64,000 nt of DNA, taken from positions 20,534-84,533 of the forward strand of contig NZ_LATL02000332.1 of the NCBI RefSeq assembly GCF_000972705.2. The letters run 5' to 3'. Below the pieces are notes generated by a model. That model saw only the letters and a program-made list of their open reading frames with translations. It was not told where the DNA came from and ran no database searches. Of this stretch, positions 46,831 to 55,971 are shown one piece after another. The position numbers and the translations under genes are program-made. The first letter of the stretch is position 1; every line of letters begins with the position of its first letter. Origin of the DNA: Limnoraphis robusta CS-951. Its GTDB lineage: Bacteria; Cyanobacteriota; Cyanobacteriia; Cyanobacteriales; Microcoleaceae.

Positions 46831-48333
46831 TTAGGCAGAACCGCTTCCAAGAACATATAAACTTAATAATGTTCCGCTATTCCACAAACAATGCAACAAC
46901 ATAGACGATAACAAATTCCGCGATCGCGTATACACAACTCCTAAAACAATTCCCAGAGTCATTAACGGAATGACTTCCGAGATATTCATATGAGCGATCG
47001 CAAAGAATAAACTACTCAGTAAAATCGCACCTCCAAGCGGCATATATCGAGTCAAAGAAGGGAGTAAAAACCCGCGAAACATAATCTCTTCAAACACAGG
47101 TGCCGCAATAGAAGCCGTCACAAAAAAGATAATCAAAGCAACCGGATCTCGATTTTCTAAGGCTATGGATAAAAGCGGATTACTTCCCCCCTGCCCATAC
47201 CAAAGTTGTTGGTTAATTAAAGAGACTAAAATCACTAAAGGAAGTGCAGTAACATAACCTCCCAACCCCCAGAAAAACCAGCCTTTTTTCCAGTCAATAT
47301 TAAACCATCCTTCGGGTAAGGGGAAAAAAGGTTTCAAAGAGAAATACAAAACCGATAATCCACCCAGCATCAAAAAGCCATAATTTGCCCAGACATAAAA
47401 CGCTTTACTGCGAACATCAAAACTGGCAGGATTGATATTAAGAAACTGAAAACCCAAACTAAATATGATGGGAATCACCAGTTGTCCAACCAAGAAAAAC
47501 CCCACCACAAAAACTTGAATCAGCGTTTCTGTATCCCAAGGCGTTAACCAAGTAACATCAGTATTTTGAGCGAGAATAGAATCTTTTCCTTTCAATAGGA
47601 ATTGAACCCCTAAGACAATCAACAAAATCACACCGACAAATAACCCGATTCCCGGAATTGCACTAATAACGGTGAGTTTAACAACCGCTTCTTCAGCAAG
47701 TTCTTGTTCTTTTGCTTGAAGGATTTGTAAATCTTCTGTGCGTTCTTGGAGTTGATAAAGTCGAGACAAAGCCTGATAACTAAACCATCCCTCTAAATTA
47801 TTTTTAATCGTTAATTCAGTCTCGGGAAAAATTCGGGCTGGCTCACTCCAAATTCCCCGTAAAACTTTAGCGAGTTCAAGCTGTTTTTGAGAGTTGGGTA
47901 GAGATTGACTGGTTGGAATCAACGTCTGCCAAGTGTTTAACGCTTCTTCAGTTTCACCTTGTTCGGCTTGTAAAATGCCGATGCGGATTGTTAATTCATC
48001 GATCAATTGTTGTAACTGTTCAGCAGATTGAGAAGGCGATTCTAGGGTTTTAACTGTTTCTAGATTGTCTTTTGCCCCCGACTGCACCTCCTTGTATTGT
48101 TTGAGGGCAGATGTTGAGGCATTTTCACCAATCAGATTATTTTTTAAGGTGCTAAAATCTTGTTGAAACTCTGGATCGGCTTGCCATTCTGTTGCATGAA
48201 GAATCAGATTGGTTTGATAGAGTTCCAGACGGCTTTGAATTTGCGGTTGAGTGATACTATCGATTAATGAAGCACCCACCAGTATAATGGTCAGTAAGGT
48301 CAGAATTCCTAAGATAAATCGCTTGATTGTCAT
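46831..48333 (-). CDS. CPBP-family intramembrane metalloprotease
   Basis: ATG 48333 follows GGAG, so about 500 residues; an earlier in-frame start adds only 16. Residues 5-25 are a membrane anchor, about 30-225 a soluble helical segment, and the remainder has eight to nine helices. The CPBP/CAAX protease motifs are APVFEEIMFRGFLLPSL (Glu-Glu ligand), FFAIAHMNI (His) and LLHCLWNSG (His, Asn). It could cleave signal or prenylated peptides. The large N-terminal soluble part is longer than in simple CPBP proteins, but this form is common in cyanobacteria. Confidence 0.9.
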   Translation of the reverse strand: MTIKRFILGILTLLTIILVGASLIDSITQPQIQSRLELYQTNLILHATEWQADPEFQQDFSTLKNNLIGENASTSALKQYKEVQSGAKDNLETVKTLESPSQSAEQLQQLIDELTIRIGILQAEQGETEEALNTWQTLIPTSQSLPNSQKQLELAKVLRGIWSEPARIFPETELTIKNNLEGWFSYQALSRLYQLQERTEDLQILQAKEQELAEEAVVKLTVISAIPGIGLFVGVILLIVLGVQFLLKGKDSILAQNTDVTWLTPWDTETLIQVFVVGFFLVGQLVIPIIFSLGFQFLNINPASFDVRSKAFYVWANYGFLMLGGLSVLYFSLKPFFPLPEGWFNIDWKKGWFFWGLGGYVTALPLVILVSLINQQLWYGQGGSNPLLSIALENRDPVALIIFFVTASIAAPVFEEIMFRGFLLPSLTRYMPLGGAILLSSLFFAIAHMNISEVIPLMTLGIVLGVVYTRSRNLLSSMLLHCLWNSGTLLSLYVLGSGSA

Positions 48334-48464
48334 TGAGTCTCCAGAAAATATTTCAGTTGACAAAGATGTATATTCTAACAAATTTTAGGCATCCTGATCC
48401 TAGTGTATATTAGGCCTGCTTCATATCAATAAACTTCATTTAATTTAGTCTCTGTCCAGATTGC

Positions 48465-48490
48465 TACTTATAGTCTGTAGACTTTTGTCG
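48465..48490 (+). promoter_or_regulatory. C-box operator of the restriction-modification system
   Basis: TACTTATAGTC (48465-48475), spacer TGTA, then GACTTTTGTCG (48480-48490) closely resembles the two-part C-box bound by controller proteins (pattern ACTTATAGTC then GACT...GTC). It lies 24-49 bases before the ATG of the HTH gene. Confidence 0.7.
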
Positions 48491-48513
48491 ATCAGGGGCT
48501 AGATGATCGCTGA

Positions 48514-48732
48514 ATGAATCATCAGCCAAGAAAAAAGTTAGGGAGCAATATTAGACAACTTCGCATCAAGCAAGGACTTTCACAGGAGCAACTTGCAGAA
48601 AAAGCCGATCTACATCGAACCTATGTTGGTGCAATAGAGCGAGGTGAGCGGAATGTCAGTTTGGATAATATTGTCGCTTTAGCTCATGCTCTTGGTGTCT
48701 CTGCAAGCAAACTTTTAGAGGGAGTTGATTAG
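48514..48732 (+). CDS. Controller (C) protein of the restriction-modification system
   Basis: A 72-residue XRE-type helix-turn-helix protein: IRQLRIKQGLSQEQLAEKADL (helices 1-2), HRTYVGAIERGERN (helices 3-4, with ERGERN as in C proteins), then NIVALAHALGVSASKLLE. It should bind the C-box just upstream and delay endonuclease expression. Its stop directly touches the endonuclease start. Confidence 0.9.
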   Translation: MNHQPRKKLGSNIRQLRIKQGLSQEQLAEKADLHRTYVGAIERGERNVSLDNIVALAHALGVSASKLLEGVD

Positions 48733-49326
48733 TTGCTAACATCTCCGTATATAGGACATCCAGAAAGCGACTGGATGGCAATAACAAGACAAGTTATTGA
48801 TGAATTTCCGCTTTCTAGTGAAGTTTTAATCTCTACAGTTGAGGAGGCATGGAAAGATCTGTATTCTTCGAGTTTTGGTGATTTTAGATTACAAATAGGT
48901 CGAGATATATTTTTACCTGCTCAAGCTATAGGAATTATATTAGAACGTTTGATTGCAGTCCGTCTAGCTCATCAAAATTCCGGTTGGAGAGGAAGTCAAG
49001 CTAAACATGAAAAAGATATCGTTTGTACTTTTAATGACCGCTATTCTTTTGAAGTGAAAACCTCTTCTAGCAAAAGTAGCTTTTATGGAAATAGAAGTAC
49101 AGGTCATCGTTCAGAGAATCGCTTGAAGTATCGAACTGGATATTATCTGATTATTAACTACAAACTCCCTAAAGAGGATGATTTGCAGCGAAAAATCTGG
49201 AAAATTCGTTTTGGCTGGATTGATGATGAAGATTGGGTCGGTCAAAATAAACCAACAGGACAACAAGCATCCATTGGCGCAAAGGTAGCAAGTTTAAAGT
49301 TAGTTACCCTGAAAATGAGTCCGTAA
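48733..49326 (+). CDS. ScaI-family type II restriction endonuclease
   Basis: A 197-residue endonuclease starting at TTG, immediately after the C-protein stop. YGNRST near residue 117, TGYYLIINYKL near 137, and IRFGWIDDEDWVGQNKPTGQQASIG near 160-185 match the ScaI family, whose prototype cuts AGTACT. The PD-(D/E)xK residues are in KDIVCTFNDRYSFEVKTSS. The 3' end overlaps the convergent methyltransferase by 23 bp. Recognition site is inferred only from family and may differ. Confidence 0.88.
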   Translation: MLTSPYIGHPESDWMAITRQVIDEFPLSSEVLISTVEEAWKDLYSSSFGDFRLQIGRDIFLPAQAIGIILERLIAVRLAHQNSGWRGSQAKHEKDIVCTFNDRYSFEVKTSSSKSSFYGNRSTGHRSENRLKYRTGYYLIINYKLPKEDDLQRKIWKIRFGWIDDEDWVGQNKPTGQQASIGAKVASLKLVTLKMSP

Positions 49327-50206
49327 GTAGCTCAAATAAACTTTTCTGTTCAACTTGATTCTCCAGTTCATAACGAATTCTTTTGATCCGCTCTATTGCT
49401 AGATCGATATATAAATTATTAATCTCAAAACCAACTGTTTTTCGACCATTACGAATAGCTGCTTCTGCTGTAGAACCTGAACCCAGAAAAGGATCAAAAA
49501 CAATATCTCCAGGGTTACTACTTGCTAAAATAATACGGCTAACAAGCTGAATTGGAAATTGAGCTGGATGAGGAGTTCTTTCTTTGGAACTACGATTTTT
49601 TCCAGATGTTACTTTAGGTATTTTCCAGACATCTGTAGGATTTTTACCTTTAGTATTACATTTCAGTTTACCGTTTTTCTTTTGATGGGGATATTTAACA
49701 TTGGGATCTCGCACATCATCCAAATTAAATGTATAATTATGATCATCTTTAACATACCAGAGAAACTTTTCATTTCTCGGAGAAAAAAATAATCTTCCAG
49801 CTACACCAGCACTATAGTTCCAGACAATTTCTTGGATTAAAAAAAAGGGAATTTTATCCCAAATGAGATAAGGAATAGGAATGGCTTTCGCTGTATTCGG
49901 AAGTGATAGATATCCAAGATTTAACCAAAAGGTTCCATCCGGTGATGTGCAACGATATACTTGACTTACCCATTCGGCTATCCATGTAATATAATCTTCT
50001 ACAGGTAATACCGATTCATACTCTTTACCGATATTATAAGGAGGAGAGGTTACGGTTAAACGCAAACACTCGGCAGGTAGGTGATTTATTAACTTTAAAC
50101 AATCACCCTGATAAATTAATACATCCTCATCTTCATAAGCAGGATCTCCAAGAAAAGACTTTAATTCACATAAATCCATTTGTCGTTTCTCACTCATAAA
50201 ATCCAT
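49304..50206 (-). CDS. Beta-class DNA methyltransferase of the same system
   Basis: A 300-residue methyltransferase. The catalytic TSPPYNIGKEYE (motif IV, about 52-63) precedes the SAM-binding DPFLGSGSTAEAAIRNGRK (motif I, about 237-255). This circularly permuted order is the beta class. The SPPY motif favours N4-cytosine, but N6-adenine is possible. It protects the host site from the adjacent ScaI-type endonuclease. The two genes converge and overlap by 23 bp. Confidence 0.93.
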   Translation of the reverse strand: MDFMSEKRQMDLCELKSFLGDPAYEDEDVLIYQGDCLKLINHLPAECLRLTVTSPPYNIGKEYESVLPVEDYITWIAEWVSQVYRCTSPDGTFWLNLGYLSLPNTAKAIPIPYLIWDKIPFFLIQEIVWNYSAGVAGRLFFSPRNEKFLWYVKDDHNYTFNLDDVRDPNVKYPHQKKNGKLKCNTKGKNPTDVWKIPKVTSGKNRSSKERTPHPAQFPIQLVSRIILASSNPGDIVFDPFLGSGSTAEAAIRNGRKTVGFEINNLYIDLAIERIKRIRYELENQVEQKSLFELLTDSFSG

Positions 50207-50339
50207 TCTATATCTTTAGTTTAGGTCAACTTTTAAACAATTTATCTGGGTAGTCCCAAACTTTTGAGACTCCGAATAAGTAGACATTACCCATCCGACT
50301 GCGGCTATACTCGATATGGAGAGCAGCAGGAGTCTATAA

Positions 50340-51296
50340 ATGTCCTACGATCGCGAAAAGCAAGTTGCAATTGAAGCCACGTTATCCGCCGCCAAATTGT
50401 GTGAACAAGTGCGTCAGGCGATTCCCCCCGCGATGGAAAAAGGCGATAAAAGCCCCGTTACGGTAGCGGACTTAGGTTCACAGGCGATTATTTGTAAAGC
50501 CATCAGTGAAGTCTTTTCCCATGATCCCATTGTTGGAGAAGAGGACGCGACAGAATTACGAAAACCCGAAATGGCGCATAATTTGGCAAAAGTCACTGAA
50601 TATGTTAAAGGTGAGATTGCAGATGCTACATCCGAACAGGTGATCACTTGGATTGATCGCGGTAATGGTCAAGTCGGACAACGCTTTTGGACATTAGATC
50701 CGATTGATGGGACGAAAGGCTTTTTGCGACAAGATCAATATGCGATCGCTTTGGCACTGATTGAAGATGGGGAAGTGAAAGTAGGGGTGATGGCTTGTCC
50801 CGCCTATCCCGTCAAAGATCACAAACCCGGGATGTTGTTTATGGCGGTTCGGGGGGAAGGGGCGATAATGATGCCCTTTGCGACCGCAGAACCCACTCCG
50901 ATTCATGTGGTTAAAGCCGATGATACCGCAAATCTGCGCTTTGTCGAAAGTGTGGAATCTTCTCACGGAGATCAGGATCGACAAAATGCGATCGCCCAAG
51001 CTGTGGGAATTACAGCGCCTTCGATCCGCATGGACTCTCAAGCCAAATACGGGGCGGTGGCTTCAGGACAGGCTGCGTTGTATTTGCGGCTTCCCTCTCC
51101 CAAGTCTCCCGACTACCGCGAGAATATTTGGGATCATGCCGCAGGTGCGATCGTTGTTGAAGAAGCAGGTGGGCGCGTTACAGATATGTATGGTAAACCG
51201 CTTGATTTTGCTTCTAAACCGAAAATGATGGAAAATCAGGGTGTAATTGTTAGCAATGGCATTATTCACGATACGGTATTAGCGGCTTTGAAATAG
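50340..51296 (+). CDS. 3'(2'),5'-bisphosphate nucleotidase (CysQ/Hal2 family)
   Basis: Removes the 3'-phosphate from PAP or PAPS in sulfate assimilation. The inositol-monophosphatase fold is visible: VGEEDAT (metal-binding acidic), WTLDPIDGTKGFLRQDQYA (DxxDGT motif), and WDHAAGAIVVEEAGGRVTD at the C terminus. The length of 318 is normal. ATG follows GGAGAGCAGCAGGAG at a good distance. Some members also act on inositol monophosphate. Confidence 0.93.
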   Translation: MSYDREKQVAIEATLSAAKLCEQVRQAIPPAMEKGDKSPVTVADLGSQAIICKAISEVFSHDPIVGEEDATELRKPEMAHNLAKVTEYVKGEIADATSEQVITWIDRGNGQVGQRFWTLDPIDGTKGFLRQDQYAIALALIEDGEVKVGVMACPAYPVKDHKPGMLFMAVRGEGAIMMPFATAEPTPIHVVKADDTANLRFVESVESSHGDQDRQNAIAQAVGITAPSIRMDSQAKYGAVASGQAALYLRLPSPKSPDYRENIWDHAAGAIVVEEAGGRVTDMYGKPLDFASKPKMMENQGVIVSNGIIHDTVLAALK

Positions 51297-51366
51297 TCGG
51301 AATAGTTCTCAAGCTTTCATGGAGAATTCATAACATTTTAGATTGACAATTTGACCATTTTAAGCG

Positions 51367-51394
51367 GGGGGAAGGGTACTTCTCCCTTTTTTTT
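51367..51394 (+). terminator. Terminator after the nucleotidase gene
   Basis: GGGGGAAG (51367-51374) and CTTCTCCC (51379-51386) pair with one mismatch, followed by eight T. Confidence 0.65.
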
Positions 51395-51523
51395 GTCGAG
51401 TCAAACCTAAAAAAATTAAGGTTTGATCTCTCTCGATTTTGTGTTATAGTCTTATTCTTGAACGGAATGTTTAGACATTAAGAACAAACAAACCAAACCT
51501 TTACAACCAAAGAGGGTGAATCC

Positions 51524-51733
51524 ATGAAAATTAGCGCAAGAAATTCCCTAAAAGGAACCGTTAAAGCTGTACACGCAGGAGCAGTCAATACAGAAGTTGT
51601 GATTGAAGTTGCTCCCGGCGTTGAAGTGGTTTCTATCATTACTAAAGATTCTGCTGAAGCATTAGGGATTGCCGAAGGGAAAGAAGCCTACGCAGTTATC
51701 AAAGCGAGTAATGTGATCGTAGCTGTTGAGTAG
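51524..51733 (+). CDS. Molbindin (TOBE-domain molybdate-binding protein)
   Basis: A 69-residue single-domain TOBE protein. MKISARNSLKGTVKAVHAGA, then NTEVVIEVAPGVEVVSIIT, then KDSAEALGIAEGKEAYAVIKA, match the Mop/molbindin family, which binds molybdate in the cytosol. AGAGGG upstream is a good ribosome site. It lies alone, not with a molybdate transporter. Confidence 0.93.
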   Translation: MKISARNSLKGTVKAVHAGAVNTEVVIEVAPGVEVVSIITKDSAEALGIAEGKEAYAVIKASNVIVAVE

Positions 51734-51810
51734 CCGTTAGATCACCCGATTGTAGGTTGGGTTAAGCAGTAGCGCAACCCAACTCAAACCAATCATTGTT
51801 TGATTTTTTA

Positions 51811-51900
51811 TGTTGGGTTTCGTTCCTCAACCCAACCTACAAAGCACCAATTTTTTATGGGCTGTGTTGGGTTTCGTTCCTCAACCCAACCTACAAAGCA
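51811..51900. repeat. Two direct copies of a 36-bp dispersed repeat
   Basis: TGTTGGGTTTCGTTCCTC plus AACCCAACCTACAAAGCA is present identically at 51811-51846 and 51865-51900. Inverted TGTAGGTTGGGTT stands nearby at 51751. This type of TTGGGTT/AACCCAA unit is common in cyanobacterial intergenic DNA and may act as a bidirectional terminator between molbindin and dusA. Confidence 0.85.
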
Positions 51901-51905
51901 ACTAT

Positions 51906-52892
51906 CTACAAGTTAATAACTTGAGTTAATGCTTCTCGCACCACTTCTATTCCCGCACCAGGGAGATAACCATTTTCACTCAGATAGCGTTTCCAAGCTT
52001 TTGTTCCCGGTTGTCCGGTAAACAGTTGTAAAACATGACGCATTATACTATTTAATTTAACGCCTCGACTCAGCCAATATTCTAAATAAGGAAACATCGC
52101 TTCAACCACTTGATGACGAGTTAAAGGAGTCGTTTCTTCGCCATAAAATTCTTGATCAGCCGTTGCAAATAAATAAGGATGATCATAAGCCGCACGTCCG
52201 ATCATCACCGCATCTACAGATTTTAACTGTTCGTGAACTTGAGAAAATGTTGTCAACCCGCCATTAATTTCAATCAACAAATGGGGAAATTCTTGTTTCA
52301 ACCGATGCACATCTTCATAACGTAAAGGGGGAATATCTCGGTTTTCTTTGGGACTTAACCCTTGCAACCAAGCTTTCCGCGCATGAACCGTAAACTGTTG
52401 ACAACCCGATGCAGAAACAATTTGCACAAAATTCGCCATATCTTCATAGCGATCGCGATCATCTATCCCAATACGATGTTTAACTGTTACCGGAATTTTG
52501 ACTCGGCTTTGCATCTTAGAAACCGCTTCAGCAACTCGTTGAGGTTGCGCCATCAAACAAGCGCCAAAATTGCCATCCAGTACCCGTGAACTCGGACATC
52601 CCACATTCAAATTCACCTGATCATAACCCATATCTTCGGCAATTTCTGCACAGATGGCTAACTCTTGGGGTTGATCTCCTCCGACTTGTAAAACGAGGGG
52701 TTTTTCTTCTGGAGAAAAGCCTAAAAGTTTGTTGCGATCGCCATGTATAATCGCCGCAGACGTCACCATTTCAGTGTACAATAATGTCCGTCGAGTCATT
52801 TGGCGCATGAAATACCGAAAATGGCGATCGGTGCGATCCATCATCGGCGCGATACTTAAAGGATAAACTTGATTTGGGGAAGTAAAATTCAT
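51906..52892 (-). CDS. dusA: tRNA-dihydrouridine(20/20a) synthase DusA
   Basis: A flavin-dependent tRNA dihydrouridine synthase. LSIAPMMDRTDRHFRYF opens the FMN barrel, and EMVTSAAIIHGDR follows. The catalytic Cys is in NLNVGCPSSRV and HARKAWLQGLSPKENR carries the FMN-phosphate lysine; MIGRAAYDHPYLF closes the barrel. DRTDRHFR and the GNFGACLMA segment fit the DusA subfamily acting on U20/U20a. The length of 328 is normal. Confidence 0.93.
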   Translation of the reverse strand: MNFTSPNQVYPLSIAPMMDRTDRHFRYFMRQMTRRTLLYTEMVTSAAIIHGDRNKLLGFSPEEKPLVLQVGGDQPQELAICAEIAEDMGYDQVNLNVGCPSSRVLDGNFGACLMAQPQRVAEAVSKMQSRVKIPVTVKHRIGIDDRDRYEDMANFVQIVSASGCQQFTVHARKAWLQGLSPKENRDIPPLRYEDVHRLKQEFPHLLIEINGGLTTFSQVHEQLKSVDAVMIGRAAYDHPYLFATADQEFYGEETTPLTRHQVVEAMFPYLEYWLSRGVKLNSIMRHVLQLFTGQPGTKAWKRYLSENGYLPGAGIEVVREALTQVINL

Positions 52893-52970
52893 CGGATCTT
52901 AGCAAGACAGCAGCAAATTTAGGAGATAATAGATTTAGTATTATTGTTGTCGTTTAGTGAAAAGAGTTCG

Positions 52971-53873
52971 ATGATGTTGGAACCCGGTACACTCTGGAAA
53001 CGGACTCAGGAACAAACCCGATTTGCACTTCAATGTGGTGCGCTTCAGTCTATCCCCACTGAATATCAGTTTATCGAACAGGATGGCATTTTGTTCTTTG
53101 TGCGAATTGTCTCTAATTTAGCACGAAAAGAGCAAGCCAAACAACAACAAGAGCAAAAATCTGAAACGTCTGGAAAACCCTTTAACCCGTTTCTTCCCTA
53201 TGAAAAAGATTTATTCGTTGCTGATTTATCTCCGACTCATTTAGGTTTGCTGAATAAATATAATGTCCTTGATCATCATCTGTTAATTGTAACACGAGAA
53301 TTTGAAGAACAAGAAAATTTATTAACCCTGCAAGATTTTCAGGCTTTATGGATAGCTTTAGCCGAAATTGATGGATTGGTATTTTACAACGGAGGTGCCG
53401 ATGCGGGGGCGAGTCAACGACACAAACATCTGCAACTTGTTCCGCTTCCACTTGTTCCCAATGGCGTGAAAGTTCCCATTGAACCTGCTATTAATTCAGC
53501 GCAATTTTTAGGCGCAATTGGCAACTGTCCCCAACTGCCTTTTATTCATGGTTTAATTCGCCTTGATCCGCTTTTAGTTCGTTCTCCCGAAGAAGCCGCA
53601 GTCACGACTTTAGAGTTTTATTATAACCTGTTAAAAAAAGTCGGTTTACAGGGAGAAAAAGGCATGACGGGAAAACAATCGGGTGCTTACAATTTAATTA
53701 TAACACGAGAATGGATGTTATTAATTCCAAGAGTTAAAGAAAGTTTTGAAGGAATTTTAGTGAATTCTTTGGGCTGTTGTGGGGCGATGTTAGTGAAAAC
53801 AGAAGAAGAACTACAACACCTCAGAGAAATTACCCCATTTACCGTTTTACGCAATGTTTGTATCCCGAAATAA
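52971..53873 (+). CDS. Ap4A phosphorylase-like / ATP adenylyltransferase
   Basis: About 300 residues from ATG 52971; an in-frame TTG at 52944 is less likely. The HIT-type active site is RHKHLQLVPLPL (HxHxQ, about residue 155), with YNGGADAGASQ just before it. The N-terminal GTLWKRTQEQTRFAL and the C-terminal NLIITREWMLLIPRVK match the ATP adenylyltransferase (DUF4922-type) group. It would split Ap4A with phosphate, giving ADP and ATP. The last segment LVNSLGCCGAMLVKTEEEL is also family-typical. Confidence 0.88.
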   Translation: MMLEPGTLWKRTQEQTRFALQCGALQSIPTEYQFIEQDGILFFVRIVSNLARKEQAKQQQEQKSETSGKPFNPFLPYEKDLFVADLSPTHLGLLNKYNVLDHHLLIVTREFEEQENLLTLQDFQALWIALAEIDGLVFYNGGADAGASQRHKHLQLVPLPLVPNGVKVPIEPAINSAQFLGAIGNCPQLPFIHGLIRLDPLLVRSPEEAAVTTLEFYYNLLKKVGLQGEKGMTGKQSGAYNLIITREWMLLIPRVKESFEGILVNSLGCCGAMLVKTEEELQHLREITPFTVLRNVCIPK

Positions 53874-53900
53874 ACAGTTAAACAACCCGGTTTCCACTCA

Positions 53901-53966
53901 AAAAACCCGGTTTCTCGAAGAAACCGGGTTTTTATTGGGGCATCATTTTTAAGAAACCGGGTTTTT
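53901..53966. repeat. Hairpin repeat cluster (15-3-15 unit plus extra arm) between convergent genes
   Basis: AAAAACCCGGTTTCT, loop CGA, AGAAACCGGGTTTTT (53901-53933) is perfect. A second AGAAACCGGGTTTTT arm follows near 53952-53966, and a divergent AACCCGGTTTCC arm precedes it near 53884. T runs on both strands fit use as a bidirectional terminator for the Ap4A and crtO genes. Confidence 0.85.
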
Positions 53967-53978
53967 ATTCATTTTTAA

Positions 53979-55673
53979 CTAAACAATTCCTAAAACAGAT
54001 TTTGTCAAGGATTGAAAAGACTGTCCAGCTTCAGTTAAGATGTGATAGAACGGTTGTTGAGCAGAAATAAACACTCGCGCACAATTTCGTCCCGGCATTC
54101 CTGATATTGAACCACCTGGATGAGTTCCCGCCCCACTGAGATATAATCCCTTAATGGGGGTGCGATAATTGGCTAATTCGGGTAAAGGACGGAAGAAAAT
54201 CATCTGTTCTAAGGTCATATCAATATGATAATAATTCCCCTTGTAAGCGCCTAAACGTTCCCCAAGTTCAGCCGGACTTTCGACTCGTCGAGCAATCATT
54301 GAACGCTTGAGATTGGGAGCATAATCTGCTAATTTATCTAACACCCGATCTGCAACTTTATTTTTCAATTCATCCGTCCATCCCGTCCCATTTAAACCCG
54401 TTCCTTCAGCACCCTCTATTTGATAAGGTGCGAAAAATTCGATCCAAAGGGTATGTTTTCCATCCGGCGCCATTGTGGGATCAAGCATCGTTGGAACCAC
54501 CGCATACATCGACGGATCAGAATCAGGAATTTTACCCAAAGAACAGTCGTGATGAGCAATTTCTACCTGTTTAAAAGAGTCCGCAATTAACACCGAACCA
54601 ATTAAGTATTCATCTTTATGATTGTGGTGTTCAAAGCGTAACGGTTCGGATAATGCACAATCAATTTTGAGGATTGTTTCGTTATTATTCACAATACGAC
54701 GTTCTAAGCGTTGACGCAAGTTTGGATCAGCCGCATCCACATCAGCTTCATCCATACATTGCAAGAACAAACGTTTCGCATCAATATTAGAAATAATGCC
54801 TTTTGTGGCGCGATATTCTGTGCCGTTTTCCACCTGAATTCCCACAGCACGGCCATCATCAACCAATACCTTTTTAACCGTTTGTTCCGTTAAAATAACA
54901 CCGCCTTTTGCTTTAACCAAATTCACTAAAGCCTGGACTAAAGCACCCGTTCCACCTTTCGGTCTAGCCATACCAGGATCATGTCGCATCGTCATCATCA
55001 TCGCACCCACCGCCAGATTTTTTTGAGAAGGAGGGGCGCCTAATTCTGAGGCTAAACGTGCCAGAGGTGCTTTCAGAAATTCCGAGTCAAACCACTCATT
55101 TAAAATATCCTCAGCACTGCTTAACATGGTGCGAACAAAATCCAAGCTTTTCTCAACTGAATTAATGATCGACCATAAGTCTTTAAACTTGTGAGAATCG
55201 TAATTTCGGGCAATATCAATAATAGATTTTGGCGGCGCATTAAACATCGGAATTGCTGCACTAATAAACCGATGCCAGAAATCAACAAAAATTCGATAAC
55301 GTTCAGCATCTGCTGGAGAATAACGGGCAATTTCTGCACAGGTTTGTTCAACAGATTTGTGGGCTAAAAAATATTTCCCATCAGGATGAGGACAAAAGAC
55401 AATCGGATCACAAAAGAGATATTCTAAGCCATATTTATGCAGTTCTAGTTCTTGAACAACTGGACTCAGGTGAATAAACTCATGATCAATGGCACAGAGG
55501 TTAAATTTAAAGCCCGGTGCTTCTTCCGGGATGACTTCCTCTGTCGTCGCTGCACCCCCAGGAACTGAGCGTTTTTCTAGCAGTAAAACACTGTATCCGG
55601 CTTTTAATAAATAAGCGGCACAAGTTAAACCATTGTGACCAGCCCCGATAATAATTACATCGTAAGTTTCCAT
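53979..55673 (-). CDS. crtO: Beta-carotene ketolase, CrtO type
   Basis: A 564-residue FAD-dependent carotenoid oxidoreductase that makes echinenone (and possibly canthaxanthin) from beta-carotene. The dinucleotide motif IIGAGHNGLTCAAYLLKAG opens it. CAIDHEFIHLSPVVQEL, EWFDSEFLKAPLARLASELGAP, MRHDPGMARPKGGTGALV, and GTHPGGSISGMPGRNCARVF match the cyanobacterial CrtO protein closely. No other carotenoid gene is adjacent. It is convergent with the Ap4A phosphorylase-like gene. Confidence 0.93.
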   Translation of the reverse strand: METYDVIIIGAGHNGLTCAAYLLKAGYSVLLLEKRSVPGGAATTEEVIPEEAPGFKFNLCAIDHEFIHLSPVVQELELHKYGLEYLFCDPIVFCPHPDGKYFLAHKSVEQTCAEIARYSPADAERYRIFVDFWHRFISAAIPMFNAPPKSIIDIARNYDSHKFKDLWSIINSVEKSLDFVRTMLSSAEDILNEWFDSEFLKAPLARLASELGAPPSQKNLAVGAMMMTMRHDPGMARPKGGTGALVQALVNLVKAKGGVILTEQTVKKVLVDDGRAVGIQVENGTEYRATKGIISNIDAKRLFLQCMDEADVDAADPNLRQRLERRIVNNNETILKIDCALSEPLRFEHHNHKDEYLIGSVLIADSFKQVEIAHHDCSLGKIPDSDPSMYAVVPTMLDPTMAPDGKHTLWIEFFAPYQIEGAEGTGLNGTGWTDELKNKVADRVLDKLADYAPNLKRSMIARRVESPAELGERLGAYKGNYYHIDMTLEQMIFFRPLPELANYRTPIKGLYLSGAGTHPGGSISGMPGRNCARVFISAQQPFYHILTEAGQSFQSLTKSVLGIV

Positions 55674-55971
55674 GTTTTTTTAGGAATTAAAGTGGATTAG
55701 AAAACGTTAATTTTCAGCAGGAAATGATCTTTTACGGATTTTCCATAGGGTAATCATCTGCGATCAAGACATTCTCTCAACTGGCAAATCTCATCCTGGT
55801 ATAATGATCTCTTGCATTGTAGGCAATCAATAGGTTGATTGGTATCTATATTTAGATAGACTGTCTTTAGTCGAGTCATCAGAGAACATACATCCCTCAT
55901 TTGATTAACAGGAGTTGTTTCAATCCTAACCATTATAATGTTATGACTCGGCATTTCGACTCTTTACTGTC

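Noticed and set aside
55754..55954. 66-codon minus-strand frame with four cysteines (CLQCKRSL...CQLREC)
   Set aside because: No ribosome site and no family. It lies in the shared promoter region of crtO and the YdeI-type gene. The CxxC is noted but not enough.
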